In this document: positions 1 through 10,836 of the stretch, piece after piece | How the letters are laid out: every line of letters starts with the position of its first letter | How positions within the stretch are numbered: position 1 is the stretch's first letter | DNA from: Epiperipatus broadwayi | Taxonomy: Eukaryota > Onychophora > Udeonychophora > Euonychophora > Peripatidae | DNA length: 64,000 nucleotides | Assembly (NCBI GenBank): GCA_028023455.1 | Contig: JAQFVV010012496.1 | Span: 1 to 64,000 of the forward strand | Reading direction: 5' to 3' | Notes under the pieces: generated by a model | What the model saw: only the letters and a program-made list of their open reading frames with translations | Database searches by the model: none | Told to the model about the DNA's origin: nothing | Program-made: the position numbers and the translations under genes

Positions 1-12
1 ATATATATATAT
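1..12. repeat. AT dinucleotide run at window edge
   Basis: The window opens in an (AT)n run that is probably cut by the window boundary. It lies just upstream of the LINE-A remnant. Confidence 0.8.
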
Positions 13-59
13 AAACAGAATATTGGGTATGAGTTAATTTAAGATAATAGTAAAAAAAA

Positions 60-530
60 TAGTTTACTGCTTAAGGCTCAAACAGGATTGTACAAAGGAA
101 TGTAGACATAAATGGAGAAGTGTGGGTGATTTAGTCTGCCAGTTATCTAAGGAAGGCATAAAAATATTAGGCATCTGCTAAATGAATATAAATGCTTGCA
201 AGCTGAAAGGGTATAAATAATGAAGTTGTGGGAGAACAAATATAAACAAAGTGATTACATAGGTCATGGGGTCTTGGTTTTTATATTGGATTTGAAAAAA
301 GCAAAGGGAGATCCAGATATAAAGAACATAGAGTGGACAAAGATGATTTTCTGGAAATTGGATGGAGCAGAATAAAAAAGAATATAGGAAATACTTAGGG
401 TGCAGAGAAAAATGAATGTATGGTGGCTAATAGGTTTCTCTGGGAATAGTGACTAACTTCAATAAAGGAGCAACCATGATGCATCACATTGCAGCACATA
501 GTGTTATTAATAGTTTGTGAATGCATAGAA
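60..530 (+). pseudogene. LINE-A 3' end, degraded (non-LTR retrotransposon)
   Basis: Translation of the plus strand gives broken stretches (NIRHLLNEYKCL, IMKLWENKYKQSDY, VFILDLKKAKGDPDIKN) that match the intact frame on the minus strand at 27332-27898. That frame ends in a C-C-H-C zinc-knuckle typical of the C-terminus of non-LTR reverse transcriptases. After the frame the 3' UTR repeats the 'ggctaataggtttctctggg' block, also seen at 27.2, 52.4 and 53.6 kb, and ends near 'gatgcatcacattgcagc', a decayed form of the family's (ACATC)n tail. Frameshifts and stops make it non-functional. Family and orientation are well supported; clade is not assigned. Confidence 0.72.
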
Positions 531-556
531 AATCATGATTATGTGATATCTAATGA

Positions 557-955
557 TTTTATACCAATCCCATCCATAGGGTAATGGTAACTGTGTTTTT
601 AAGAAACCAAAGACACAAAAATGTATAGATACTGAACTGGGTTCAGTTCTATATGATTATATAAAGTGAATGATCTCACAGTGAAAACATTATTGGGTTT
701 TCATTTTGGCTCTTAGATTTATAGTTAAATTAATATAGTTATAGTTATAGTAAAAGGAGACTACTGGAGGGTTGAATTAGATCTTAAGGATGCAGTGCTA
801 TCAAATCAAAGGTTCATCATTGATGAAAATCACAAGCTAGAAAGTAGTCTGAGGATATTAGAGGTATAGGCATTAGATAGGAATTTTATGCACAAACCTT
901 TTTGCATATGGCTTGCACTAGATGGCAGAACTGTATGCACAGTTTGCTACTGTTA
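557..955 (+). repeat. FB1 repeat, single plus-oriented unit
   Basis: FB1 is the most abundant family here. In this orientation it runs from a block near 'accaaagacacaaaaatgta', through 'ctggagggttg', then a CTGATGA/GAAA cassette, to 'tggagagttttgcctg'. This copy is complete but diverged: its cassette near 813-862 has TTGATGA instead of CTGATGA, so the ribozyme-like core is broken. No coding potential. Confidence 0.75.
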
Positions 956-1286
956 TTAATTTCACATATTCCTTATTTTATAAAAACACTATATCTTGTC
1001 TCAGATGAAAATTTAGTGATGTGCTATCTTTGTTGCAGTTTTTAATAAAGTATCATTTATCTTCTTATTGATTTTATAAAAGTTTTAACAATTTTTAAAA
1101 TTCTGTAGTATTTTTTAACTTATTAACAAGTTCTAATTAAATTCATCAAATATTTCTTGAAAATTAACAATATCAATTATTAATATTATCTTTTTAAATA
1201 GTTTTCATCTCCCTAGTTTTGCCTTAACATATATTTCATAACTCACTCATTAATGATCACTGCATGTATTGAATCTATTAAAACAT

Positions 1287-1668
1287 GAAAAGATTGGCAC
1301 CAATGTGGGCTTTGAGTGTTCCATCAACAGATTTTCAATGAAATGGACAGATGAAAAGTTGTGGGGTGGAGTGGATTGAAGCATGTCCGTTAAAGTATGA
1401 AGATTGGCTATCTTAATATAAGCTGAGCATTGATTGTATATATGTGTGGAGATGATAATCTGGACCAATTGACGAGTGCTGGTTTAGTCCAAAATATGTA
1501 TATTGGTGATTATTTATCTTTTCAACATGTGTGTGATCAAGTGTGTCAGCAGTATGAGATAGCGTGAATAGTTGAAGATCGTGTGAAAGTCTGAGTTCAA
1601 ACCCACTATAAATTGCATATTGGAGTGCAGGTATAAAAAAAACTGTACTGTAGAAAAAATGCATATAT
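1287..1668 (+). repeat. FB2 repeat, plus orientation
   Basis: FB2 runs from 'ggcaccaatgtgggctttga' through 'gatgataatctggaccaatt' to a terminal segment with 'tctgagttcaaaccc', then a tail ending 'ctgtactgtagaaaaaa'. The last motif resembles an RNA polymerase III B box, and 'tgagatagcgtg' upstream resembles an A box, so one end may be tRNA-related. Copies recur at 24.1, 24.5, 26.7, 32.1, 35.2, 39.1 and 39.5 kb. The short open frames here are accidental. Confidence 0.72.
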
Positions 1669-1689
1669 TAAAATTGTTATAATCTTGAA

Positions 1690-2295
1690 ATACATATGTT
1701 CTATTAGTCGATATAATCCAAAACCGCAATATTTTCATTTGGATGCTTTCTTATCCATTTGCGTTTAGGATTTTTCTCAAAAAAAAAAAGAATTCATATT
1801 GTAAACTCTATACAGTTTTTTTATTATTTTATATTGCATAATCAGTATTTTCTTCTATTTCTGTCACCATAATAAAATTTACCCATAGTGCTTTTATTTT
1901 TTTATTTGCCCACCCTGATGAAATTTATCCACAATGTATCTTTTAATTGCTTACAACTTTAGCATCAAAGGTTACCATGATAACATTAAAAGTTTGATAT
2001 GCGCAAAAGTATTTCGAACATCCATATAAATATCTTCTACTTCTTAATCATAACAAAAACTTGTTTGAGTGTAAAGTTTAATATCTTCCTTTTAAGTTGA
2101 AAAACTAATCTTGTCATTAGATCTGATATAAACAATTGTTTCAGTGTTTTTTTAGCTTCCCAAATTGTAACAATATCCCATTTAATATTAGATAGCTCTT
2201 CCAACAAATGCAATTTTCTTTAACTTGTAACTGCGCTGCGATTGCAAGCATTTAAATAAAAGGTTATTATCTAATGGAAGGCTGATCAGTACATT
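1690..2295 (-). pseudogene. RTE-type LINE, endonuclease region fragment
   Basis: On the minus strand this aligns by eye with the endonuclease part of the better RTE copy at 48.6-49.3 kb. Shared landmarks are the 'aaataaaaggttattatc' block near 2255, the degenerate GDFN-coding block near 1965-1985 and 'atataaatatcttctacttc' near 2024. Many indels and stops. The RTE family here encodes an AP-type endonuclease followed by reverse transcriptase. Confidence 0.65.
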
Positions 2296-2534
2296 TTATA
2301 TGCATACAATTAATTATTCACTTTTCTTTCATACATAAAATGCAACGTATAAATGTATTTATTGTTCTAATTTAAATAGTACTCTTTATTAAAGTGTGAC
2401 CGAATTGTTTGACAGTTTTTGTGTATACTATTAAATTATAAATGAATAACGCATTCTTATATTTGGAAATGAAGCTTAAGTAAAAATAATATTTGAAATA
2501 TACGCATTCTTCATACACCTGGAGCTTAATTGTA

Positions 2535-2672
2535 AATATAGGGGATTTGAACTCAGACTTTCAAGCACCCTTCATCTATCCACACTAAATACAAATGGGT
2601 GGTCATGTGTATAAAATAGTGTGGATAGATGAAGGGTGTTTGAACGTCTGGGTTTAAATCCTTTATATTTAA
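2535..2672. repeat. FB2 mini-palindrome
   Basis: Two inverted copies of the FB2 terminal segment: 'gatttgaactcagactttca' on the left and 'tgaacgtctgggtttaaatc' on the right, meeting around 2600. It abuts the RTE fragment that begins at about 2690. Confidence 0.7.
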
Positions 2673-2689
2673 GTAAAATTAAGTAAATG

Positions 2690-3405
2690 TTGCAGGAGTT
2701 ATCAGATGAAAGTAGGAATAAAGGTAGATGTTAAAAAGACAAAAGTAATGTTTAATGGATTTTCACAAAATATGAAAATAAAGATTGATTATGATGAGTT
2801 AAAAGAAATTAACAGCTACAAATACCTTGGTCAGATTATTAGTCCAGATAGAAACATAATGGATGAAATTAATCATAGAATTAAACTTTGTTGGAGTGCT
2901 TTTGATAGAAATAACTTGATACTAAAAGGAAATATGCTTATGTGTTAGAAAAGGAAGGTTTTTAACAAATGTGTTTTACCAGTTCTTACTTATGGATCTG
3001 AGACTTGGACACTTAATAAAAGAGTAATACAGAGACTTCAGACGACTCAAAGAAGTATGGAGAGATGCATGTTGGGAATAACAAGAAGAGATCGAAAACG
3101 CAATATATTGGTAAGAGAACAAACAGGTGTTACTGACCTCATTAAAAAAATTAAAAGTCTGAAGTGGAGTTGGGCTGAACCTATTGCTAGAAAAGGTGAT
3201 AATAGGTGGACACTTGAAATCTTAAACTGGATTCCAAGAGATTGTAAAACACCCAGAAAGAGACCGCATGTGAGATGGATGTATGAAATAAGAAAATGTG
3301 CAGGGGTGATGTGGAGAAGAGAAGCTAAAGATCAGAAAAGAGGGATTGAACTTGGAGAGACCTTCATCCTGCAGTGGATTGATAATGGTTGATGATGATG
3401 AAGTA
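2690..3405 (+). pseudogene. RTE-type LINE, reverse transcriptase C-terminus and 3' end
   Basis: One frame is open from 2706 to 3392 (about 228 codons) apart from a single TAG at 2946-2948. It encodes the RT C-terminal part: VKKTKVMFNGF, INSYKYLGQIIS, the EINHRIKLCWSAF block, the KRKVFNKCVLPVLTYGSETW block, MERCMLGITRRDRKRN, LKWSWAEPIAR and the RPHVRWMYEIRK block. This order is characteristic of RTE-like endonuclease-reverse transcriptases of many invertebrates. The element ends in a short (TGA/GAT)n tail at 3390-3401. It is truncated at the 5' end, as usual for target-primed insertion. Little decay suggests one of the younger RTE copies here. Confidence 0.88.
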
Positions 3406-3885
3406 AATTTATATATATACACTCCTCGATTTATTACGTCATTTTCACAACTTAGTCAGAAACTATTTAGTTTATTATAATAGCTCCTAAGTTTGAACAT
3501 ACATTTTTTAATTTTTATTTATTTTGCTAAATGTTTTCTGTTTTAAATTTAAAATGATTTAAATTTTAAACGCTTTGTTTTATATTTAAAATATTGCAAA
3601 TCTAGTTTAATTTAATTTGCGTGAGAATAATTTCTTCTCTAATGTAAAAACGTAACATAATTTTATCTATAAAGCTTAATAAATTATATTTTCTTTTCAC
3701 CAAAATAAATCCACGAATTAAAGAGCTTCGGTTAATGTAAAAATACCTGAAAAGTTTAAAAAAACAATAGATGTATGATATCTATCTTCATCTACACCTG
3801 AACCAGGATTTCCAGCTCAGTAGACCAAAAAGAAACTCAAAGATAAAATATTGATAGTGCAATTTTATAATAAAATATTTTTGTT
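3406..3885. other. Unassigned AT-rich sequence
   Basis: No open frame, tRNA box, or match to another repeat in the window was noticed between the RTE 3' end and the next MITE. Confidence 0.5.
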
Positions 3886-4065
3886 ACATTTTAAATTACA
3901 AGTGTCAAAGTTATACCGTCACAACTTTGACACCAACCACTCCAGATAAATACAGTCATGATTATCTCTAATTATTTATTAAACTAGAGATTATCTCTAG
4001 CCCAGTTATAAACTTTAAATCTCAGTTAAAGATTAATATACATATGATTTTTAATGTGTATATAT
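3886..4065 (+). mobile_element. MITE-like repeat M3, one arm
   Basis: Shares 'tttgacaccaaccactcca', 'actagagattatctctag' and 'taaactttaaatct' with repeats at 6637-6911 and 34985-35165. The copy at 6.6 kb has clear terminal inverted repeats, so this is probably a partial member of the same short non-autonomous family. Confidence 0.6.
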
Positions 4066-4254
4066 ATCAATTTAATTTTTAGTTCATTTTGAGCCTTAAT
4101 AGCACATGCAAAGTATTATTTGGTTTTTATTTTCTTATATTAATAACAAAGTAATTATTATAACATATATTTTTGTATAATTGACACTTTTTGCATAAAT
4201 TATCAATAAAATGTAAAAATAATTAGTAACAAATAATTAATTACTGTATAAATT

Positions 4255-5105
4255 ATTATCATCGTTCATTATCCACATCTTTATTTTCAATCATTAGCGA
4301 TATAATGGAGAATGAAAAATTACTTCAAGTTTAATTCACTGTCTCCAACTATTTTTTCTCTCTACCAAATTCTCCATCTTAACTACCTTTCACAAGCATC
4401 TTTGATTCCAGTGTTTGTAGACTCTTGGGTTTTAATTAAGATTGTAAATATCCATTTATTATCATATCTTCTAAAAGCATATCAAGTTCAATTTCACTTC
4501 TTCATTCACTTTATGATATCAATGTTACCAATCTATGTATTTTTCTTTTCATCTGTGTTTTTATTTTTATCCTACATCTTCTTATTCTTCATTATATAGT
4601 TTTAAGAGTTTAAATTGCATGTTTATTATTCCACTTTGTTACTTTCTACTTACATCTCTCCATTTTTCTTTTGTAGCCTAAAGTCCCTATATTTCTTTGC
4701 TATTAAATGTCCATGTATCAGAGCCACAATATATAACTATTGGTAAAATACCTTCATTACTTACTTTTAAAAGCATGGATATATTTCCTTTTATTATCAA
4801 ACTATCAAAAGCATAAATATATTTTCCTTAAATATTAAGTTATTTTTACCAAATAATACACTATCCAATTTTCAATCTTTGATTACACCTATTCATTGTT
4901 TTCAAATATATTAATAATCTGATATGGAGACATATATATATAATTGTTACTTTCTAATTTATTATTATTTTTTTGTTTTTGAAAAACCATTAAACATTCT
5001 TTTAATCTTTTTATCAATCCTATTTTTCTGCTTTCATTTGATAACTTTTATAATATTTTCTGAAGCACATGAAAAATTATTTGCAAAAAACAACAATATT
5101 ATTTA
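4255..5105 (-). pseudogene. RTE-type LINE 3' half, first segment
   Basis: Minus-strand RTE 3' region. It begins with the 'catcattatc'-like tail near 4260 and 'aatcattagcgat', and includes the counterpart of 'attttctgaagctctgaagc' (5053-5075), which matches the copy at 46.98 kb. Stops and frameshifts throughout. The element continues at 5712 after the FB4 insertion; the 14-bp target copy 'aacaatattattta' closes this segment at 5092-5105. Confidence 0.7.
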
Positions 5106-5711
5106 AATACTTTTAAGGTAGGCTTTAATCTGAATCATATGCATCTTGAAATTTATAATAGTCAAACAATATCTTTAATTGCTTATAGAGAGGTCTCTCA
5201 AACCATGACACAAGATAGCAACTTTTATAAAGATAAGAGCAGCCATCTTATCTTTAACCTAACTTTCCACTTATATAGGCCAATCAGAAGCATTGTTATT
5301 TGGGAGTGTAAAGCTGTTATTCTCTCCACTTTTTAAGTCCACTATTTCCTTTACAAATTAATCTTCATAAAATCTTGCATAATATTAACTCGTAAATCGC
5401 AAGATTTCATGAAGATTAATTTGTAAAGGAAATAGTGGACTTAAACAGTGGAGAGAATAACAGCTTCACACTCCCAAATAACGATGCTTCTGATTGGCTT
5501 ATATAAGTGGAAAGTTAGGTTAAAGATAAGATGGCTGCTTTTATCTTTATAAAAGTTGCTATCTTGTGTCATGGTTTGAGATGTCCCTCTATTGGCAATT
5601 AAAGATATTATTTGACTATTATAAATTTCAAGGCTCATATGATTCATATTAAAGCCTGTCATAAAAGTATTTACATATACTTCCTATGTGCTGAATAAAT
5701 AATTACAACTT
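5106..5711. repeat. FB4 palindromic insertion
   Basis: A foldback of about 570 bp with two arms of roughly 280 bp around a short centre near 5385. Left-arm blocks such as 'ggtaggctttaat', 'accatgacacaagatagc' and 'tttaagtccactatttcc' recur inverted on the right. The insertion is flanked by identical 14-bp copies of 'aacaatattattta' (5092-5105 and 5712-5725). On the right, 'gctgaataaataattac' extends beyond the palindrome and holds an AATAAA. Long target duplications are typical of target-primed retrotransposition, not of most cut-and-paste transposons. The 65- and 73-codon frames are mirror images of the same repeat and not genes. Confidence 0.82.
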
Positions 5712-6180
5712 AACAATATTATTTACAAAATCTAGATGCCTTAAATAATTTCCATTCCCTTTTATTTTCTTAATTTACAGTTATAATCCACAACAAACTT
5801 TTCATAAATATGCTGGAAAAAGTTTTGGAGATATGGAATCATTCCACCCTACATCCTTATCAATGTTAATAATATTATATCAACTAAGTAATCTAATCAC
5901 TACATAAAAATATCTTGGTGCTATGTTTGCTGATTTAAATCTTTAATTGTCAGAGAAATGCTTATGGAATCAAATATCTTTCAGTACTCCAGTAAATCAA
6001 TATAAGGTGCTTACTTATAGTCAAAGCAATATGTAAATTGTACTAATTAATCTTTTAATACTATGATGCCATATCCTGTGTTATCACCATTACCATTTTC
6101 AATCACTATGAATAAAGATTAGTCGATGCTCAATCCAGTTTCTTTAATTTATAACTTTTTTTTCCATGGGATTCTAATAA
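5712..6180 (-). pseudogene. RTE-type LINE, second segment (RT domain)
   Basis: Resumes the RTE element interrupted by FB4: 'aaaatctagatgccttaaat' at 5728 is the counterpart of the LINE at 47040. The rest follows the RT region of the 46-49 kb copy with many indels. Confidence 0.62.
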
Positions 6181-6394
6181 ACTTCTTTATTTTATCTATC
6201 CATCTCAAACCTATTTAGCCTTGAACATTATTACACTTATTATTTAAGTAATACTTTGGGTGTAATTTGAAAATTATAATTGCAGTTTGTAATGCTATAA
6301 TTGACTATTTATTAGTCTGCATTCAGAACAGGTTATATTTACTTATTTAAAGAGATTTATTTAGACTTCCTTGTACCAATAATTTCAATCTCTA

Positions 6395-6560
6395 TAGTCA
6401 AGTTGCAATCTTTAGTGTCTATATAAGTATATTAATAAAGCTGAGATTCCACCTTTATTGTTAAAAGATGGTTGCCTTGACAACAGTTTGAAATTGCTGA
6501 TTGTTATTGATATTGGGATTATCTTTGTGTTGACTGGTTTTAATGATTATCTCATATGTA
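6395..6560 (+). repeat. Fragment related to the 56-kb hairpin repeat
   Basis: 'agttgcaatctttagtgtct' and 'ggttgccttgac' recur in the array at 55.7-56.4 kb. The 3' part ('gatattgggatt', 'gttgactggtttt') recurs at 22.62 kb. A single decayed unit. Confidence 0.6.
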
Positions 6561-6574
6561 ATATCTTTCTAATT

Positions 6575-6632
6575 ATATTTGTATATTGGACTATTTCCAT
6601 CATCTAATATAATTGTTACATTTTTTTTATAT
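6575..6632 (-). repeat. SINE2 tail fragment
   Basis: 'ggactatttccatcatctaa' is the reverse complement of the SINE2 3' tail seen at 22.49 kb. Confidence 0.5.
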
Positions 6633-6636
6633 TTAC

Positions 6637-6911
6637 CATTGTCAAATTCACTCCATTCACAAATTTGACACCATCCACCTCAGATAAAAACAATAATAAT
6701 TATTACTAATCATTTTTTAAACTAGAGATTATTTCTAGCACAGATATAAACTTTAAACCTATTAAAGATTAATATATCTGATTTTTTAATTTTAAACATA
6801 TGCACACATGGAGTTATTCACCTTTCTCTTTCCCATGTGTAGTAATAATCATTATTGTATTACCTGAGATGGGTGGTGTCAAATTGTGAGTGGAGTGAGT
6901 TTGACAATGGT
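6637..6911. mobile_element. MITE M3 with terminal inverted repeats
   Basis: About 275 bp. The left end 'ccattgtcaaattcactcca' is mirrored on the right by 'tggagtgagtttgacaatgg', and 'gacaccatccacctcag' by 'ctgagatgggtggtgtc'. The inverted arms extend about 70 bp. No coding capacity. Probably a non-autonomous DNA transposon of unknown superfamily; the target duplication was not resolved. Confidence 0.75.
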
Positions 6912-6966
6912 AAATAATAAAAAAAGTAACAATTTACTATAGATAAATACTATTCATATAATAGAG

Positions 6967-7055
6967 AGATATATATGAGAGATAGTGACCTGGGCCAGTT
7001 GATGAGTGCTGGTTCAGCACAAAATGAATCTTGGGGGTCATTTGTCCTTTGTTGT
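6967..7055 (+). repeat. FB2 fragment
   Basis: Contains 'gttgatgagtgctggttcag' from the FB2 interior; truncated at both sides. Confidence 0.6.
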
Positions 7056-7114
7056 AAATTTATTTATATGAATTTAAAAAGAATGGGGAAGTATGGAGGT
7101 TGTTTAATATGTCT

Positions 7115-7372
7115 AATATAAGTATTGAATGTCTTTAGAAACATTTAACTTTATTTAAATATTCCAATTACATTCAACTGTTAGTAATAGCAGGTTAGTA
7201 AATGCACAACATTTCAAAGGTATTGTTCTTCTCACTTCTTTAGGTATTTCTGGTCTGACCAGTGATAGTACTGGCATGGGAATTGAACCTGGACCCTTAG
7301 ATTTTTGAATATTAAATTTTATGGTAACACTCAAGCCAACTAAGCCATCATGCTAACGACATTCGATACTTA
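7115..7372 (-). repeat. SINE2, tRNA-headed SINE, minus orientation
   Basis: On the minus strand the element starts with a tRNA-like head: an A-box-like 'gatggcttagttgg' and a B box 'ggttcaattcc' at about 7287. A body follows that aligns with the copies at 13.4 and 22.3 kb, then the tail 'taaataaagttaaatg'. The body has a decayed form of the CTGAAGA/GAAAC cassette. Transcription in an active copy would be by RNA polymerase III from the internal boxes. Confidence 0.75.
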
Positions 7373-7474
7373 TATTAGATGATGAAAATAGATAAATACA
7401 ATTAAAATATCATCATGACAAACCTTCAGGGAAATGATATCTTTCCATGTCTTCTAAAATCATTTGGGGTCCAG

Positions 7475-7877
7475 TTTAATACTTTAACTCTCTCTATTAT
7501 TACCTCATCTATGCAATATGTCTATTCCAGCTTTATTTTAGTTTCTTAATTTTTTTCAATGATATTAATAATATTGATTTTTTTTCTTCCACAATGTCTT
7601 TGTTTTTAATCTCTTTCTGTAACCATATTTGTTTTCATAATTCACCATGTGTTATCTAAAGTCTTTGCATTGGACTTCTAACAAGCATCCAAAAATCATA
7701 TCCATATGTAAGAAGTAGTAGAACACACCTATTAAAAAACTTCATTTTTAAGCACAAATCACAAACATAAATTTCTTTTGAATTTTTATCAGAAGCACTC
7801 TATCCAAGTTTATTTTTGATTAATTTATCCATTATGTTACATATCTGTATCAAAATCTGATGAGGTGTATGTGTTAC

Positions 7878-7878
<1 letters not shown>
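7475..7878 (-). pseudogene. RTE-type LINE 3' half, first segment
   Basis: Minus-strand RTE RT region, with counterparts of 'ctaaagtctttgcattgg' and 'aatttatccattatgtt' in the copy at 46.6-46.8 kb. It is interrupted by the large trinucleotide array and resumes at about 8195. Confidence 0.65.
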
Positions 7879-8183
<305 letters not shown>

Positions 8184-8745
8184 GAAAGGGCATTGAATAT
8201 TTTAGTCTATCTTTAGTCCTACCTTCTTGTTTTCATCTAGTGGTTCTTATATTATTTTCTGAAGCTCTGAATCATTAATTTCAAAAGCAACCATAATTGT
8301 CTGAAAAATCTGTATGACTTAAATAAAAACTATTTATTCTTATTCTTTTACCTTCTCACTTTAATCCACAAAATGTTTTTCATAATACAATAAAACAATT
8401 TGGCATACGAATCAGCTTATTGTATAATCTTTTCAATATTAATAATCTCTTAGTGTCATTATGCAAACTGTTGTACTTTAATGAAAGAACATCAAAGCTT
8501 GCCAATATCTAAGGTCTCTATCTTGATGTTCTAAAGTTTTAATTACAGTGAAATACTTAGAGGATTAATGACAATTCATGGGAATCAGTCAATTCTATAT
8601 AACTTTTCTTACTACTTGTATGTGATCTATAACCACTTTGGTCAATTAGTTGGTACGAGTCTAAAGTTCTCTGAAAATTGCCTGTAATCAACTTTAAAAA
8701 TAACTTAACAGAATCTACAGAAGTCTTATAAATTTATAATTTGTA
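8184..8745 (-). pseudogene. RTE-type LINE, second segment (RT domain)
   Basis: Continues the RTE copy beyond the microsatellite: 'ttattttctgaagctctgaa' at 8252 and 'ctttaatccacaaaatg' at 8360 match the LINE at 46.98 and 47.09 kb. Confidence 0.68.
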
Positions 8746-8860
8746 GTACCTTTTTTTTTTACATTATTTTTAAATATCACATATTTGAGATATAGAGCTT
8801 ACCAAAAATTTCTCTATTTCTTCACCTACTTGTTTAAAATTTCAATAATCATTTTAAATA

Positions 8861-9000
8861 AGACATTTATTTTATATAGCATGATGTTTTTATAAACTGT
8901 AATATTAATAAGACAAGAAACTAATGCACATGTGCTTTGTAGATTTAACTATATAAATGAATACTCTCACTTTCCAAACACAAGATAAAAGTCTTTGTGA
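8861..9000 (+). repeat. Direct repeat D1, copy 1
   Basis: 'gacatttattttatatagc' through 'gtctttgtgaaaagataga' recurs in the same order at 9196-9346, with a small deletion. The spacer is about 195 bp. Confidence 0.85.
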
Positions 9001-9195
9001 AAAGATAGAATGAATTCATCTATCTTTTCGACCCAAATGTTTATGTACGGGAAAATCTTAAGTATTTGGAAATAAAAACACGAAGATGTTCATCAATGAC
9101 TTTAAATTACTTTTTACTATGCCTGAATGAATAACACTTGTGAAATTTCTAGAATTTACAATATGTCATTCTTATTAAATTAAACATATGTAAAT

Positions 9196-9346
9196 AAAAC
9201 ATTTATTTTATATAGCGTGATGTTTTTATAAACTAATATTAATAAGCCAAGAAGCTAATGCACATACGCTTTGTAGATTTAACTATATAAATGAATACTC
9301 TCACTCTACAAATAACAAAATAAAGTCTTTGTGAAAAGATAGAATT
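9196..9346 (+). repeat. Direct repeat D1, copy 2
   Basis: Second copy of the unit at 8861-9000. Both share 'ctttgtagatttaactatat' and 'atgaatactctcact'. No terminal motif identifies the family. Confidence 0.85.
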
Positions 9347-10180
9347 TTTTTACTACTTTTCTTGAGGTTTTCCATTTTTTATAAATTTGGTTTTATGTTT
9401 GATCTCTTCATTAAAAAGCTTTCCATTTCAAAAGTTATTAGTTGGAAAGGTTCCTTTTGTTTTTGTTTCACACATTGATATTTACATATTGTCCTGTGGT
9501 GATGAAAGTCACTGGCACAAAAAATTACATTTACAATCTTGTAAAAAAGGAAATGAATTAATTTTGTAAATGAATATTAGATAATATTCAATGAGGAGAA
9601 AGTTATTAGTCAATATGCTGATTTTGCTGCTAATTTTATGGCCAAAGGTGATGTTTCTTTCAGGATTGTCAAAAGACAGTAGCCATTTGTAATGAACATG
9701 GTTTGAGGTAAGAAAGTTCAGTCCATAGCCATGATGCTAAAAAACAACATTTTGTAAATGGACAGAATTGCATGGTTAGTTATATGTATATATTTTTTTG
9801 GGGTTTGGTTACCACTTTTAATAAATTTACATTGTTAAAAGTTTAATTGTTGGAAGGTCATTTCTAGCAAAAAGCAAAAAACGTAAACAAGTCCTTGTTT
9901 CATTTCCCCTAAGAAAAGTTTTAGGTAATCATTTTTCATAATAAAAAGCTTTATAAGTTTAGATGGTGGAAGATAATTTCTAACAAAATCCATAAATGTG
10001 GGTTAGAAGATGTTTGTATCATTTCCAGTAAATGAAGTTATAGGTCATCATTTTTTTAAATATTTTTTTTTTTAAATAAATATTTCTTAATGAATACATA
10101 TGCAAAAGCTTACCGCATAATTACTACATAAGTACCCCCACACATTTTAAGAAGTTTCCCCTCTTTTTAATAATAGTGCT
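9347..10180 (+). repeat. Degenerate repeated units, unassigned
   Basis: Three diverged blocks repeat one theme: 'aaaagctttccatttc...gttggaaaggtt', 'gttaaaagtttaattgttgg' and 'aaaaagctttataagttt...ggtggaagat', each followed by text similar to 'gtttcatttcc'. This suggests an old tandem array. No coding evidence. Confidence 0.45.
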
Positions 10181-10495
10181 ATATATTTTCTTATTGCTTT
10201 AGTAACATTTCTTTTAATACGCTATAATTATAGTATTATTTTGAGACTTGGTTTATAGTTTATTTTGCCAATTCTCAGTTATATTTTCTTATATCAACTT
10301 CTTTTAATATCCTATTATTGTAGTATTATTTTGAGATTTGGTCTAGAGTTTATCTTACCAATTCTCAGTTATATTTCCTTATATCAACATTAACTTTTTT
10401 CCATTATTTTAAAGAATTCTAGATATTATATTTTTTTTAAATGAACCATTTTACATATATTTTGATATGTTTTCTTTGTTCATATATTCTGATAT
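10181..10495. repeat. Short direct repeat of about 100 bp
   Basis: 'tagtattattttgagacttg' (about 10230) and 'tagtattattttgagatttg' (10321) are each followed by a 'gtttat...ccaattctcagttatatt' block. This is a local tandem duplication. Confidence 0.7.
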
Positions 10496-10499
10496 CTCA

Positions 10500-10836
10500 A
10501 TTAAAGTTTTACTAGTGAATTGTTGATTTTTTCCATCAGCTATTAGGGTAGTAATCTTACCAGAAGATTAGATATCTTCTTATCCATTTACTTCAAGTCT
10601 CGTTTTTTTATCCATTTACTTCAAATCTCATCTATCATCAAATTCTGATATTATTTTAAACTATTTTGAAAGTTCATGCTTATATTCTTTGGAGCATTTT
10701 TGAAAGTTATGATATCTATAGCTAATGGTATGATTTTAATAATTTTTGCCTTTTTAGTTTTGAATCAACATATATTTTATAGCTTACTAATTGATGATTA
10801 GTTCCTATGTTAAATCTATCAACCACATTACAATCA
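10500..10836 (-). pseudogene. RTE-type LINE, endonuclease region, first part
   Basis: 'ctaattgatgattag' near 10788 and 'ttaaatctatcaac' near 10810 match the endonuclease region at 48.59-48.62 kb. The element is interrupted by an FB1 foldback at 10837 and continues at 11098. Confidence 0.68.

Noticed and set aside
5139-5662. Two similar 65- and 73-codon peptides on opposite strands as a gene pair
   Set aside because: They are the two arms of the FB4 palindrome read in opposite directions.
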